DNA of 64,000 nucleotides from assembly GCF_000503055.1 (NCBI RefSeq), contig NZ_AYVY01000007.1:113061-177060 (forward strand). The letters are read 5' to 3'. Numbering within the stretch: position 1 is the stretch's first letter; each line of letters opens with the position of its first letter. The DNA is from Mesorhizobium sp. LSHC420B00 (GTDB lineage Bacteria > Pseudomonadota > Alphaproteobacteria > Rhizobiales > Rhizobiaceae). The position numbers and the translations under genes were made by a program. Under the pieces are notes generated by a model that was not told where the DNA came from, did no database searches, and saw only the letters and a program-made list of their open reading frames with translations. Positions 8,051-16,577 of this stretch are shown here, piece after piece.

Positions 8051-8062
8051 GTGAACGTTCAC
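8051..8062. promoter_or_regulatory. perfect 12-base palindrome, possible operator
   Basis: GTGAACGTTCAC lies 41 bases before the start of the 105-residue protein gene, in the divergent spacer with mbfA. Perfect palindromes of this kind are often regulator sites. No regulator is encoded next to it. Confidence 0.35.
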
Positions 8063-8102
8063 TTATATAACCGAATCTGAACCAAGAGAAAGGAACCCGC
8101 AG

Positions 8103-8420
8103 ATGCCGGAAAAACAGCAGCCGTTTGATCCCAAACCAGTCCTCGACCTGATCGCCAACATCGAGGCGGATCTGCAGCGCCTGAAAGGCCTGGTCGAGCA
8201 GCAGGTCGAAAAATTCGATCCCGCCAATCCGCACAACAAGGCTCCCGATGGCAAGTTGACTGAGGAGGGTGTCGAGTGCTGCTATCGCCTGTTCGACGAG
8301 GGCAAGTCGCGCTATTCGGTCGCCCAGCAGATGAAGATCTCCTTCGCCGCCGCCACCCACCGCTTCAACACCTGGCGTAAGATGGGCGGTCCCAAACGGC
8401 AAAAGACGCTGTTGGGGTGA
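8103..8420 (+). CDS. conserved hypothetical protein, possible DNA-binding protein, 105 aa
   Basis: The protein has an N-terminal helical, coiled-coil-like stretch (DLIANIEADLQRLKGLVEQQ). Its C-terminal half contains a probable helix-turn-helix (SRYSVAQQMKISFAAATHRF) followed by basic residues. Two adjacent cysteines sit at about residue 60. The ATG follows GAAAGGAA with good spacing. I do not recognise a named family. The layout suggests a small nucleic-acid-binding protein, but that is inference. The gene stands alone between mbfA and the dehydratase gene. Confidence 0.7.
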   Translation: MPEKQQPFDPKPVLDLIANIEADLQRLKGLVEQQVEKFDPANPHNKAPDGKLTEEGVECCYRLFDEGKSRYSVAQQMKISFAAATHRFNTWRKMGGPKRQKTLLG

Positions 8421-8622
8421 GGAGCGGCGGCCAAGCCGGTCAATCGGCAACGATTTGTCGATTGAAGCGACGACCGCATGGCGGAGAGACGAGGAGGCGG
8501 CAGGTGGCAGGCACGCTCCTCTCCTGCCTGCAAGACGAATTGTAACCGTCACATTTTTTCATTGGTGCGCGGCCTCCCTTTCCGTGCACCATAGGCGGTC
8601 TCATTTCTTGCAGGACCTCGCC

Positions 8623-9600
8623 ATGACCACCCCTCCCGGCATCGCCGATATCCGCAGCGCAGCAGCGCGATTGTCCGGCCTGATCGTCGAAACGCCGCTG
8701 ATCGAATCGCCGGAGCTGAACAAGCGCTTCGGCGCCAGGATCCTGTTCAAGCCCGAGACGTTGCAGCGCACCGGCTCCTTCAAGTTCCGCGGCGCGTATA
8801 ACAAACTGTCTTCACTGAGCAACGAAGAGCGCAGTCGTGGCGTCGTCGCCTTCTCGTCGGGTAATCACGCGCAAGGCGTCGCTGCCTCGGCGGCGATGTT
8901 CGGCGTCAAGGCCGTCATCGCCATGCCCACCGATGCGCCGGCGATGAAGGTCGGCAATGTCAGGAAGATGGGCGCGGAAGTGATCACCTTCGACCGGGTC
9001 CGCGACGATCGCACTGCCGTCGTCCGTTCTTACGTGGAAAAGGGCATGGTCCTGGTGCCGCCTTACGACGATCCGGCCATCGTCGCCGGCCAAGGCACGA
9101 TCGGCCTCGAATTGATGCGCCAAGCAAGCGCGCTTGGCGTCAGCCTCGATGCGGTGGTGGTCCCCTGCGGCGGCGGCGGGTTGAGCAGCGGCATTTCGAT
9201 AGCGGTCAAGGACGCCTCACCGGGCACCGCCGTCTGGGCCGTGGAACCCGAGCATTTCGATGACACACGCCGCTCGCTGATCAAAGGCGCCAGGGTGTCG
9301 AACGCGCCCGGCCACACCTCGATCTGCGATGCCCTTCTCGTCGCTGAGCCGGGCGCGATCACTTTCGAGATCAACCGCAAGAATCTCGCCGGCGCCATCG
9401 CCGTTTCCGACAAGGCGGTGGCACAGGCGATGCGCGATGCGATGGCTTGCCTGAAGCTGGTGGTCGAACCTGGCGGTTGCGTCGGCTTGGCCGCGCTGTC
9501 ATCAGGCGAAATCGACCTTGCCGGGAAATGCATTGCCGTAGTGCTCTCCGGTGGCAATGTCGATCTCAGCACCTATGCCGAGATCATTGCTGCCGGCTAG
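8623..9600 (+). CDS. PLP-dependent threonine/serine dehydratase family enzyme
   Basis: The 325-residue protein is a fold-type II PLP enzyme. The Schiff-base lysine is K54 in TGSFKFRGAYN, and the phosphate-binding glycine loop is PCGGGGLSSG at about residue 183. There is no C-terminal ACT regulatory domain, so it belongs with short catabolic threonine dehydratases, serine racemases and hydroxyaspartate dehydratases. These eliminate water from threonine or serine to give 2-oxo acids and ammonia. The exact substrate cannot be told from sequence alone. The ATG at 8623 matches family starts; an upstream in-frame extension lacks similarity and is rejected. Confidence 0.9.
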   Translation: MTTPPGIADIRSAAARLSGLIVETPLIESPELNKRFGARILFKPETLQRTGSFKFRGAYNKLSSLSNEERSRGVVAFSSGNHAQGVAASAAMFGVKAVIAMPTDAPAMKVGNVRKMGAEVITFDRVRDDRTAVVRSYVEKGMVLVPPYDDPAIVAGQGTIGLELMRQASALGVSLDAVVVPCGGGGLSSGISIAVKDASPGTAVWAVEPEHFDDTRRSLIKGARVSNAPGHTSICDALLVAEPGAITFEINRKNLAGAIAVSDKAVAQAMRDAMACLKLVVEPGGCVGLAALSSGEIDLAGKCIAVVLSGGNVDLSTYAEIIAAG

Positions 9601-9692
9601 GATAGCAACCAGTTCCAGGTCATGTGCCGATTCGAGGTGCTTGAGTGTCCGTTGCGCCCGGTCGAACCGGTACCCTTCAAAGACTGAGATCA

Positions 9693-10346
9693 ATGAAACT
9701 GTTTTTCAGCCGCAATCCCAATCCTCGCCTCGCGGTCGCGGTGGCACGGTATCTCAAAGCCAAGGTCGAGTTCGAATTCGCCTCTCCCTTCGCTCCGGGG
9801 CAGGCCGAGCGCTTTCGGCCGCTCAATCCAAATCTTTCATTGCCTATCCTTGTGGGCTTGGGAAAAAGCCTCTGGGAGGCCGACGCCATAGCCTGCCGGT
9901 TTTCACGCGACACGCATTCGGATTTCTGGCGCGCTGGCGACGACGAGCCCGAGATGATCCGATGGCTGAGTTGGGGGAAAGAGAACTTCGCAAGAGCCTG
10001 CGATGTCGTGCATTTCGAACGCGGAACCAAACAGCGCTATGGGATCGGCCCGATCGATCAGGCGCGGGTTGAGGAAGGTCTGAGCGACTTCAGCACCGCC
10101 GCCGCAATACTTGATGCCGAGCTTTCCCAGCGAGACTGGCTGGTCGGAAATTCGGTTTCCTATGCCGACTTTCGAATGGCGACGTTTCTGCCTTTCAACG
10201 ATGTCGCCAGATTGCCGCTCGATGATTATCCTTCTGTCGGCCGCTGGTATCGGCAGCTTGAAGAAATCGACGCTTGGCGCGATCCGTTCGAAGGCCTCAA
10301 TGCGCCTGAATTGACGCCGGTCCCGGGTCAGGCCAAGTCGGTGTGA
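9693..10346 (+). CDS. glutathione S-transferase family protein
   Basis: This 217-residue protein has the two-domain GST layout. A thioredoxin-like N-terminal domain starts MKLFFSRNPNPRLAVAVA and carries the cis-proline segment LSLPILV at about residue 50. An all-helical C-terminal domain contains the folding motif SYADFRMATFLPF. GSTs conjugate glutathione to electrophiles or reduce peroxides; the physiological substrate is unknown. The start at 9693 gives the standard N-terminus. It lies in the same direction as the dehydratase gene but 92 bases downstream, so co-transcription is possible but not shown. Confidence 0.9.
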   Translation: MKLFFSRNPNPRLAVAVARYLKAKVEFEFASPFAPGQAERFRPLNPNLSLPILVGLGKSLWEADAIACRFSRDTHSDFWRAGDDEPEMIRWLSWGKENFARACDVVHFERGTKQRYGIGPIDQARVEEGLSDFSTAAAILDAELSQRDWLVGNSVSYADFRMATFLPFNDVARLPLDDYPSVGRWYRQLEEIDAWRDPFEGLNAPELTPVPGQAKSV

Positions 10347-10382
10347 ATCTCGGTCATTTGCACAAGCGGACCGAGTTCGACC

Positions 10383-11531
10383 CTAATCCAGCGTCCGGCG
10401 GAACCGCACCAGCGCCACGCCGGCGAACAGCGCCACGAACACCACCAGCCAGCCGATCTCCGTTGCCACCGCCGGCAGCTCGGCGCCCTTCAGCATCACC
10501 GCGCGGATGATGCGCAGGAAATGCGTCAGCGGCAGCACCTCGCCGAAAATCTGCGCCCAGTCCGGCATGCCGCGATAGGGGAACATGAAACCGGACAGCA
10601 TGATCGACGGCAGGAAGAAGAAGAAGGTGAGCTGCAGTGCCTGCATCTGCGTGCGGGCAATCGTCGAGATCGTGTAGCCGAGCAGCACCAGCGCCAGCAC
10701 GAAGATCAGGACGGCCGTCAACAGCAGAGACATCGATCCGGTGAAGGGGATGGCGAACAGAAGCTTCGAGGCTGCCAGCACCACCAGCACCTGCACGGCG
10801 CCGACCGCCAGATAGGGCAGCACCTTGCCCAGCATGATCTCGAGCGGGCTGGACGGCATCGCCAGAAGGTTCTCCATCGTGCCGCGCTCGGTCTCACGCG
10901 TCAGCGCGATCGAGGTCATCATTACCATCGTCATCTGCAGGATGACGCCGAGCAGGCCGGGCACGATGTTGTATTGCGATACGGCTTCCGGATTGTAGCG
11001 CCGGTGCACTACGACCTGGAGCTGGCCCCGGGCAGCTTCGGCCGCTGTCTCCTGCATGCCGCGCGCCCTGAGCAGCGCCTGGTTGGCAACGGTGCCGAGC
11101 GTCGAGATGGCGCCGCTGGCGACGGCCGGGTCGGTCGCATCCGCCTCGATCAGGATCTGCGGGCTGTCGCCACGCTCGACCCGTCGGGCGAAATCGGCGG
11201 GAATGGTGACGACGAAGGCAACGTCGCCGCGCGCCATCAGGAATTCGGCTTCGGCGGCACTTTGCGCGACATGGTCGAAGCGGTAATAGCCGGTGGTCTG
11301 CAGCGCCGAAACCATGGCTCGCGTGTAAGGATCGCTGCTCATCGCCACCAGCGCTGCCGGCAGGCTCTTCGGATCGTTGTTGATGGCATAGCCGAACAGC
11401 ACCAGCTGCATCAGCGGCACGCCCAGCATCATGGCGAAGGTGATGCGGTCGCGCCGCATCTGGATGAACTCCTTGATCAGCAGCGCACCGAGCCTGGCGA
11501 AGGAAAAGACGCTGTTTATCCCGTTCTTCAT
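10383..11531 (-). CDS. ABC-2 type transporter permease (YbhS/YbhR-like)
   Basis: The 382-residue membrane protein has one N-terminal membrane helix, a large extracytoplasmic domain at about residues 50-180, and five further helices in the C-terminal half. This is the ABC-2 exporter layout of E. coli YbhS and YbhR. It ends the operon regulator-adaptor-ATPase-permease, and its ATG overlaps the ATPase stop (ATGA). E. coli encodes two permeases at the equivalent locus; only one is present here, so a homodimer is likely. The export substrate is unknown, though related systems affect antibiotic tolerance. Confidence 0.92.
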   Translation of the reverse strand: MKNGINSVFSFARLGALLIKEFIQMRRDRITFAMMLGVPLMQLVLFGYAINNDPKSLPAALVAMSSDPYTRAMVSALQTTGYYRFDHVAQSAAEAEFLMARGDVAFVVTIPADFARRVERGDSPQILIEADATDPAVASGAISTLGTVANQALLRARGMQETAAEAARGQLQVVVHRRYNPEAVSQYNIVPGLLGVILQMTMVMMTSIALTRETERGTMENLLAMPSSPLEIMLGKVLPYLAVGAVQVLVVLAASKLLFAIPFTGSMSLLLTAVLIFVLALVLLGYTISTIARTQMQALQLTFFFFLPSIMLSGFMFPYRGMPDWAQIFGEVLPLTHFLRIIRAVMLKGAELPAVATEIGWLVVFVALFAGVALVRFRRTLD

Positions 11532-12448
11532 CCCATATTGTCCTTCGAACCGGACATGAACTGGATGAACACATCCTCCAGGCTGGTCTCGCCGGGCGAG
11601 ACCCTGACGCCCTTGTGGTCTTTCTCGACGTCGGCGAGCGCTGCCTGAAGCGCCGTCCTGTCGGAGCCGACTACATGCAGCGTCGCGCCGAACGGCGCCA
11701 CCTGGTCGACGCCTGGGCGGCCATGAAGTGCGGCAGCGACCTGATCGAGCCGCGGCCCTTGCAGGACGAAGGTGGTCAGCCCGGCATTCCTCACCACGTC
11801 CTCAACCGTGCCGGTGGCCAGCATCTTGCCATAGGAGATGTAGCTGATGCGGTGGCAGCGCTCGGCCTCGTCCATGTAATGGGTGGAGACCAGCACGGTC
11901 AGCCCGCCGCTCGCCAGCCGGTGGATCTCGTCCCAGAATTCGCGCCGCGCCTTCGGGTCGACGCCAGCCGTCGGTTCGTCGAGCAGCAGCAGTTTCGGCT
12001 TGTGCATGATGCAGGCGGCCAGCGCCAGCCGCTGCTTCCAGCCGCCGGACAAGGTGCCGGCCAGTTGGTTTCTGCGTGATGTCAGGCCGAGCTCCTCAAG
12101 CGTCTTGGCCACATGTTCGTCGAGCGGCTTCAGCCGGTAGAGCCGTGCCACGAATTCGAGATTCTCGCCGATGGTGAGGTCTTCGTAGAACGAGAATCTC
12201 TGCGTCATGTAGCCGACTTCGCGCTTGATCCGCAGGCTGTCGGTGCGGATGTTGAAGCCCAGAACCGTGCCTTCACCCTCATCGGGCGTCAGCAAGCCGC
12301 ACATGATGCGGATGGTCGTCGTTTTGCCCGAGCCGTTCGGCCCGAGGAAGCCGACGATCTCGCCCTCGGCCACGGTCATCGTCACATGGTCGACGACAGT
12401 CTTGTCGCCGAAGCGTTTGACCAGGCCGTGCACGTCGATGACGTTCAT
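11528..12448 (-). CDS. ABC transporter ATP-binding protein (YbhF-like, single cassette)
   Basis: The 306-residue nucleotide-binding subunit has Walker A GPNGSGKTT at residues 36-44, signature LSGGWKQRLALA, and Walker B LLLLDEP. The C-terminal extension is typical of ABC-2 exporter ATPases. E. coli YbhF has two cassettes; this protein has one. The start is ATG at 12448, overlapping the adaptor stop by four bases. A much longer upstream frame exists but runs antisense-like through the adaptor gene. The protein powers the permease encoded immediately downstream. Confidence 0.93.
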   Translation of the reverse strand: MNVIDVHGLVKRFGDKTVVDHVTMTVAEGEIVGFLGPNGSGKTTTIRIMCGLLTPDEGEGTVLGFNIRTDSLRIKREVGYMTQRFSFYEDLTIGENLEFVARLYRLKPLDEHVAKTLEELGLTSRRNQLAGTLSGGWKQRLALAACIMHKPKLLLLDEPTAGVDPKARREFWDEIHRLASGGLTVLVSTHYMDEAERCHRISYISYGKMLATGTVEDVVRNAGLTTFVLQGPRLDQVAAALHGRPGVDQVAPFGATLHVVGSDRTALQAALADVEKDHKGVRVSPGETSLEDVFIQFMSGSKDNMG

Positions 12449-13398
12449 TTTCCGATGTCCGCCAGATCGACGTCGACGATCTGCCCGGGCTGCAATGCGC
12501 TGGCGTCGCCTTCCGGCCGCGCTTCGACCAGATAGACCAGCTTTTGCCGGGTCTCGAGCGAGTAGATCACCGGCGGCGTGAATTCCGGATCCGGCGACAC
12601 ATAGCTGACGCGTGCCTTCACGCCCGATCCGCAACCATCGCAATGGACGTTGAGCAGCGTGCCGACCTCGACCGAGGAGAACGCGCTTTCCGGCACATAG
12701 ACGCTGAGCTTCACTGCGCCGTCCGGCAGTATGGAGATGACCGGCGCGGTCGGCCCGGCTGTATCGCCGGGATAGCGGATGACATCGTTGACCCTGCCGG
12801 GCGAGGGCGCCGTGAGCACACGCTTCGACAGTCGCCATTGCGCTTGCTCCAGCGCCGATTGCGCCTGCCTGACCTGATTGTCGGCGGCCTTGATCGTCTC
12901 CGGCCGTGCCGGCAGGCCGCCGACAGCGAGATTGGCTTCCGCCTGGCCGACCTGCGCGTTGGCCGTCTCCAGCGCCGCGGAAGCCGTATCATAATCGGCC
13001 TGCGTGCCGGTGCCGCGTTTGAACAGATCGCTGGCGCGGCTGTATCTGCGTTTGGCGTCGGCGGCCTGCGCTTTGGCCATGTCGACCTGCGCCCTGAGCA
13101 CTGCAATCTCTTCCGGCCGCTTGCCGACCTGCAGGTCGGCAAGTTGCGCCTGGGCCTGCGCGAGGGCCGCCTCGGCCTGCGCGATGGCGATCTTGGCGTC
13201 GGCGTTTTCCAGCGTCACCACCGGCGTGCCGGGCGCTACGCGGTCGCCGCGCTTGACCGCAATCGTCTCGACCTGGGCCACCTCGATCGGCGCCAGCAGC
13301 ACATAATCGCCCTCGACGTAGCCGACGGCGAGCGGTGCTGCCGGCGCGCAGGCGCTGAAAAGCTGGGCGGCAAGCGGCAAAGAACAGAGCAGGCTCAT
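12445..13398 (-). CDS. HlyD/membrane-fusion adaptor of an ABC exporter (YbhG-like)
   Basis: The 317-residue periplasmic adaptor begins with a short hydrophobic segment ending in LFSAC, a possible lipobox, so it may be a lipoprotein. Next come a lipoyl-type half motif (VETIAVKRGDRVAPGTPVVTLE), a long alanine/glutamine-rich coiled coil at about residues 70-180, and the second lipoyl half and beta-barrel (LTAPSPGRVNDVIRYPGD). Adaptors of this type bridge an inner-membrane exporter to the outer membrane. Four-base overlaps with genes on both sides make it part of one tight operon. Confidence 0.92.
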   Translation of the reverse strand: MSLLCSLPLAAQLFSACAPAAPLAVGYVEGDYVLLAPIEVAQVETIAVKRGDRVAPGTPVVTLENADAKIAIAQAEAALAQAQAQLADLQVGKRPEEIAVLRAQVDMAKAQAADAKRRYSRASDLFKRGTGTQADYDTASAALETANAQVGQAEANLAVGGLPARPETIKAADNQVRQAQSALEQAQWRLSKRVLTAPSPGRVNDVIRYPGDTAGPTAPVISILPDGAVKLSVYVPESAFSSVEVGTLLNVHCDGCGSGVKARVSYVSPDPEFTPPVIYSLETRQKLVYLVEARPEGDASALQPGQIVDVDLADIGK

Positions 13399-14111
13399 GA
13401 TCCACGATCCTTCCGGACAGCCAAATCGCGCCGAGCTAAAATCGCGCTGAGATTGTCGGTTACTGTTGCCGCGATCTTGCCGGCCTCGTCATCGCCGATC
13501 TCGCGCCAGCCCATCCGGCGCATAACCGCCTCGCGGCCGATGCGGAAATAGACGACCTGGCCAATCAGCGTGAATACGGTGAGTTTAGTGCGCTCGCTCT
13601 CGGCCGGCTCGCCCGTCGACTGTTCCCAGATCAGGCAGAGCCGGTGATGCGCCGGTTCGAACACGCCGTCATAGATACGGTCGAGCGCGGCGGTTGGATG
13701 CGACAGCTCACGCAGGACGAACTGTACAATCTCGCCGGCTTCCGGCCTTGCCGCGATGAAGGCGACCATCCGCTCCAGTGCGACGGCTAAATGTGCCCGC
13801 GCGGCCTCGGTGTCCGCCAATGCCGCGGGCGGCGCTTGCAGATTGCCGATCGCCTGGCCCGCAATGGTCTGGATGGTGTCTACGATGTAGTCGGCCGCCG
13901 CGTTGCGGAGCCCTTCCTTGCCGCCGAAATGATAGGCGATCGAGCCGATATTGGCCTTGGCCTCAGCCGCGATCTGGCGCGTCGACGTGCCGTCGAAACC
14001 CTGGCGTCCGAACAGCTTCAGCGCCGCGCGCACGAGGGCCGTCCGCGTCATATCCGCGGCAGTCTTGGGCGCTTCATGAGGAAGGCCGCTGGCACTGGGC
14101 GATTTGATCAT
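13395..14111 (-). CDS. TetR-family regulator, CecR/CerR type
   Basis: The 238-residue regulator has a TetR helix-turn-helix at about residues 25-70 (GTSTRQIAAEAKANIGSIAYHFGGKEGL) and a C-terminal domain of the CerR/DUF1956 kind. It is the first gene of the operon regulator-adaptor-ATPase-permease, the same gene set and order type as E. coli cecR-ybhG-ybhF-ybhS. An inverted repeat 12 bases before its start (14123-14140) is a likely autoregulatory operator. It probably represses the exporter until a ligand binds. The start has no strong ribosome binding site. Confidence 0.9.
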   Translation of the reverse strand: MIKSPSASGLPHEAPKTAADMTRTALVRAALKLFGRQGFDGTSTRQIAAEAKANIGSIAYHFGGKEGLRNAAADYIVDTIQTIAGQAIGNLQAPPAALADTEAARAHLAVALERMVAFIAARPEAGEIVQFVLRELSHPTAALDRIYDGVFEPAHHRLCLIWEQSTGEPAESERTKLTVFTLIGQVVYFRIGREAVMRRMGWREIGDDEAGKIAATVTDNLSAILARRDLAVRKDRGS

Positions 14112-14122
14112 GGTCTATACTT

Positions 14123-14140
14123 TAATCAATCGAATGATTA
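14123..14140 (-). promoter_or_regulatory. inverted repeat, likely operator of the CecR-type regulator
   Basis: TAATCA at 14123-14128 and TGATTA at 14135-14140 form an inverted repeat with a six-base centre, just upstream of the regulator-exporter operon. Its AT content stands out from the surroundings, and the size fits a TetR-family dimer site. Confidence 0.6.
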
Positions 14141-14199
14141 GAGTCAACTGCGGTCAAGCGGCTTGCCAACTCTGGCCGTGCGCGCTTTAGTGCCTCGCC

Positions 14200-14673
14200 A
14201 TGGGCAAGGAAATCGAGCGTAAATTCCTGGTCTCAGGTGAGGAATGGCGGGGAATGGTCAAGGCGGACATTCATATCCGTCAATTCTATCTTGTCGCCGA
14301 GCCTACCCGCACGGTGCGTGTGCGCATCAGCAATGATGCCGCTGCCAAGCTGACGCTCAAGTTCGGCAGCCAGGCCCGCGAGCGCGATGAATTCGAATAT
14401 CCGGTGCCTTTGGCGGAGGCGCAAGAGATGCAGGCCTTTGCCATCGGACGTGTCATCGAGAAGACACGCCACCATGTTAGACACCGCGGCTATCTCTACG
14501 AAGTCGATGTCTTCGGCGGGACGCTTGCGGGGTTGGTGATCGCCGAGCTCGAGACGCAGGAGGATGTACCGGACGAAATGCTGCCAGATTGGCTCGGCCG
14601 CGAAGTCACCGGCGAGCCGAGATTTTACAACGCGTCGCTCGCCCTTGGGGGGATTCCGGAGATCGTCGCATGA
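14200..14673 (+). CDS. CYTH domain protein, probable inorganic triphosphatase
   Basis: The 157-residue protein begins with the CYTH signature EIERKFLV and retains the alternating charged residues of the triphosphate tunnel (TVRVRISNDAAAKLTLKFG; ERDEFEYPVP; YEVDVFGG). CYTH enzymes hydrolyse inorganic triphosphate or act on related phosphoanions, using Mg2+. At this length it is a stand-alone CYTH domain. Its stop overlaps the ATG of a CHAD-domain gene by four bases, the split equivalent of fused CYTH-CHAD proteins such as E. coli YgiF. A role in polyphosphate metabolism is therefore likely. Confidence 0.92.
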   Translation: MGKEIERKFLVSGEEWRGMVKADIHIRQFYLVAEPTRTVRVRISNDAAAKLTLKFGSQARERDEFEYPVPLAEAQEMQAFAIGRVIEKTRHHVRHRGYLYEVDVFGGTLAGLVIAELETQEDVPDEMLPDWLGREVTGEPRFYNASLALGGIPEIVA

Positions 14674-15614
14674 GCTTTCGTATCGATCCGCGCATGTCGC
14701 TGACCGGCGAGGTCAGGCGCATCCTCGCCGAGGAGATCGGCAGGGCGCTCGTTCATCTGGACGCGGCGCATGACAGGCCCGAACAGGCGCTGCACAAGTG
14801 CCGCAAGCGGTTGAAAAACGTCCGCGCTTTACTGCGCCTAGTTCGTTCCGGGGACGAAACATTCTGCGTGACCGAGAATCAGTGCTACCGCCAGGTGGCG
14901 GCCCTGCTTGCCGGTCCGCGTGAGGCGACTGCGCTGGTCGAAACAATCGACCGGCTGGCGGCAAGCTTTCCCGAGCAAAGTGCCGGCGGCGGTCTCGGTG
15001 CCGTCCGCGACAGGCTCGTCGCGCGCCAGCATGAGCTGCATGTCGGAGCGGGCCTCGACGCTGCGATAGGCGCGGCGGTTGCCGCTTGCGAGGAAGGTGT
15101 CGTCCGCATCGACAAGCTCGCTTTGCCCGACCAGCCGGAGCAGGCTGCCGACGTGCTCGCCGAAGGCGCGCGCATCACTTTGCGCCGCGCCAGGAAAGCG
15201 CTGGACAAGGCCGCTTCGCGCGGCGCGGCCGATGATTTTCACGATCTGCGCAAGGCGGCCAAGACGCATGGCATGCATCTGTCGCTGCTCGGCAGGCTGT
15301 GGCCGACGCCGATCAAGACGCGGCGCAAGGCCGTCGACGAACTGGGCGAGCGGCTCGGCGAACTGCACGATGTGCTCGTCATGCGCGCGCTTCTCGATGC
15401 CGAGGACCAGCCGCTTGGCCCCGCTGAGGAGACGCGGTTGCTTGGCAAGCTGCTGAAGCGCTCGGAAAAGGGCCTGAAAAAAACCTGCCTCGCCGAGGCG
15501 GCCGAGCTTTTCGGCGACAGTCCGAAGCGCTCGACGAGGAAGCTCGCCCGTAAGGTGCGCGAGGATCTCATAGCGGTACCGCACGAAGACGCCGGCGCGC
15601 CTGGCGTGGGCTGA
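14670..15614 (+). CDS. CHAD domain protein
   Basis: The 314-residue helical protein has conserved histidines and many lysines and arginines, as in VHLDAAHDRPEQALHKCRKRLKNVR near the N-terminus (histidine-alpha-helical repeats) and DFHDLRKAAKTHGMHL in the second half. CHAD domains bind polyphosphate and can localise to polyphosphate granules. Start codon overlap with the CYTH gene implies coupled translation and a shared role. No export signal is present. Confidence 0.9.
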   Translation: MSFRIDPRMSLTGEVRRILAEEIGRALVHLDAAHDRPEQALHKCRKRLKNVRALLRLVRSGDETFCVTENQCYRQVAALLAGPREATALVETIDRLAASFPEQSAGGGLGAVRDRLVARQHELHVGAGLDAAIGAAVAACEEGVVRIDKLALPDQPEQAADVLAEGARITLRRARKALDKAASRGAADDFHDLRKAAKTHGMHLSLLGRLWPTPIKTRRKAVDELGERLGELHDVLVMRALLDAEDQPLGPAEETRLLGKLLKRSEKGLKKTCLAEAAELFGDSPKRSTRKLARKVREDLIAVPHEDAGAPGVG

Positions 15615-15655
15615 TCATGGTCTAATTTGTCGCCCTGTGGTAATCGCCGTCTGGC

Positions 15656-16468
15656 ATGACCGAGCCCGGCGACACGCTTCTGGACCGACTTGGCCGCTGG
15701 CTTGCCGGCCGGCTGCAGGAGGAATCGTCCGGCTACGAGCCTTACACGCCGTCGGACGCCGAAACGCTACGCCGCACGCTCGAGCCCGGCGACATCCTGC
15801 TCATCGAAGGCAACCAGAAGATCTCGGCGGCGATCAAATACCTCACCCAGTCGACCTGGTCGCATGCCGCCTTTTATGTCGGCGATGCATTGCCGGAGCC
15901 CGAGGACGGGTCGGAACGGCGGCGCCTGATCGAGGTCACGCTCGGCGATGGCTGCATCGCCGTGCCGCTGTCGCGCTACCGCAGCTACAACACCCGCATC
16001 TGCCGGGCGAGCGGCCTGGCTCCCGACGATCGCGAAGCGGTCGTCGCCTTCATGATCGGCAGGCTGGGTCTCAGATACGATCTCAAGAACATATTCGACA
16101 TGCTGCGCTACTTCTTGCCGACGCCGCCGGTGCCGGTGCGCTGGCGCCGCCGCATGCTGGCTTTCGGTTCCGGCGACCCGACGCGCGCCATCTGCTCGTC
16201 GCTGATCGCCGAGGCTTACGGCCAGATCCGCTACCCGATCCTACCCGAGATTACCCGCGCGCCCGGCCGTGCCTCGGCCCAGTCGAGCTATTCGCGCAAG
16301 GAAATCCTGCACATCCGCCATCACTCGCTCTACACGCCGCGCGACTTCGACCTGTCGCCCTATTTCCGCATCGTCAAGCCGACGCTGGAATACGGCTTCG
16401 ACTACCGGCAGATGGTCTGGGATGACAAGGCGGTCGCGGCCGCTCCGGAGACGAAGACCGCCGGATAG
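15656..16468 (+). CDS. YiiX/YebB-like NlpC/P60-superfamily cysteine hydrolase
   Basis: The 270-residue protein has the permuted papain-like layout. An early block TWSHAAFYVG contains the catalytic histidine, and a later block TRAICSSLIAEAYG contains the candidate nucleophilic cysteine. Relatives (YiiX, LRAT-like) act on amide or ester bonds of lipids or peptides. Annotations of close homologues often read lipo-like protein, but no lipobox is seen at this N-terminus. It follows the CHAD gene by 41 bases on the same strand and may be co-transcribed. The substrate is unknown. Confidence 0.85.
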   Translation: MTEPGDTLLDRLGRWLAGRLQEESSGYEPYTPSDAETLRRTLEPGDILLIEGNQKISAAIKYLTQSTWSHAAFYVGDALPEPEDGSERRRLIEVTLGDGCIAVPLSRYRSYNTRICRASGLAPDDREAVVAFMIGRLGLRYDLKNIFDMLRYFLPTPPVPVRWRRRMLAFGSGDPTRAICSSLIAEAYGQIRYPILPEITRAPGRASAQSSYSRKEILHIRHHSLYTPRDFDLSPYFRIVKPTLEYGFDYRQMVWDDKAVAAAPETKTAG

Positions 16469-16577
16469 CCGCTCGATCTTGTGGTTTGAGCATGGGGCCT
16501 CCGAGAACCGGTTTTGCGGCCGATACTCTGGGGTAAGAAGCTCAGTCAGACTGGCTGCCCCCGAAGCGGCTTCAGCA

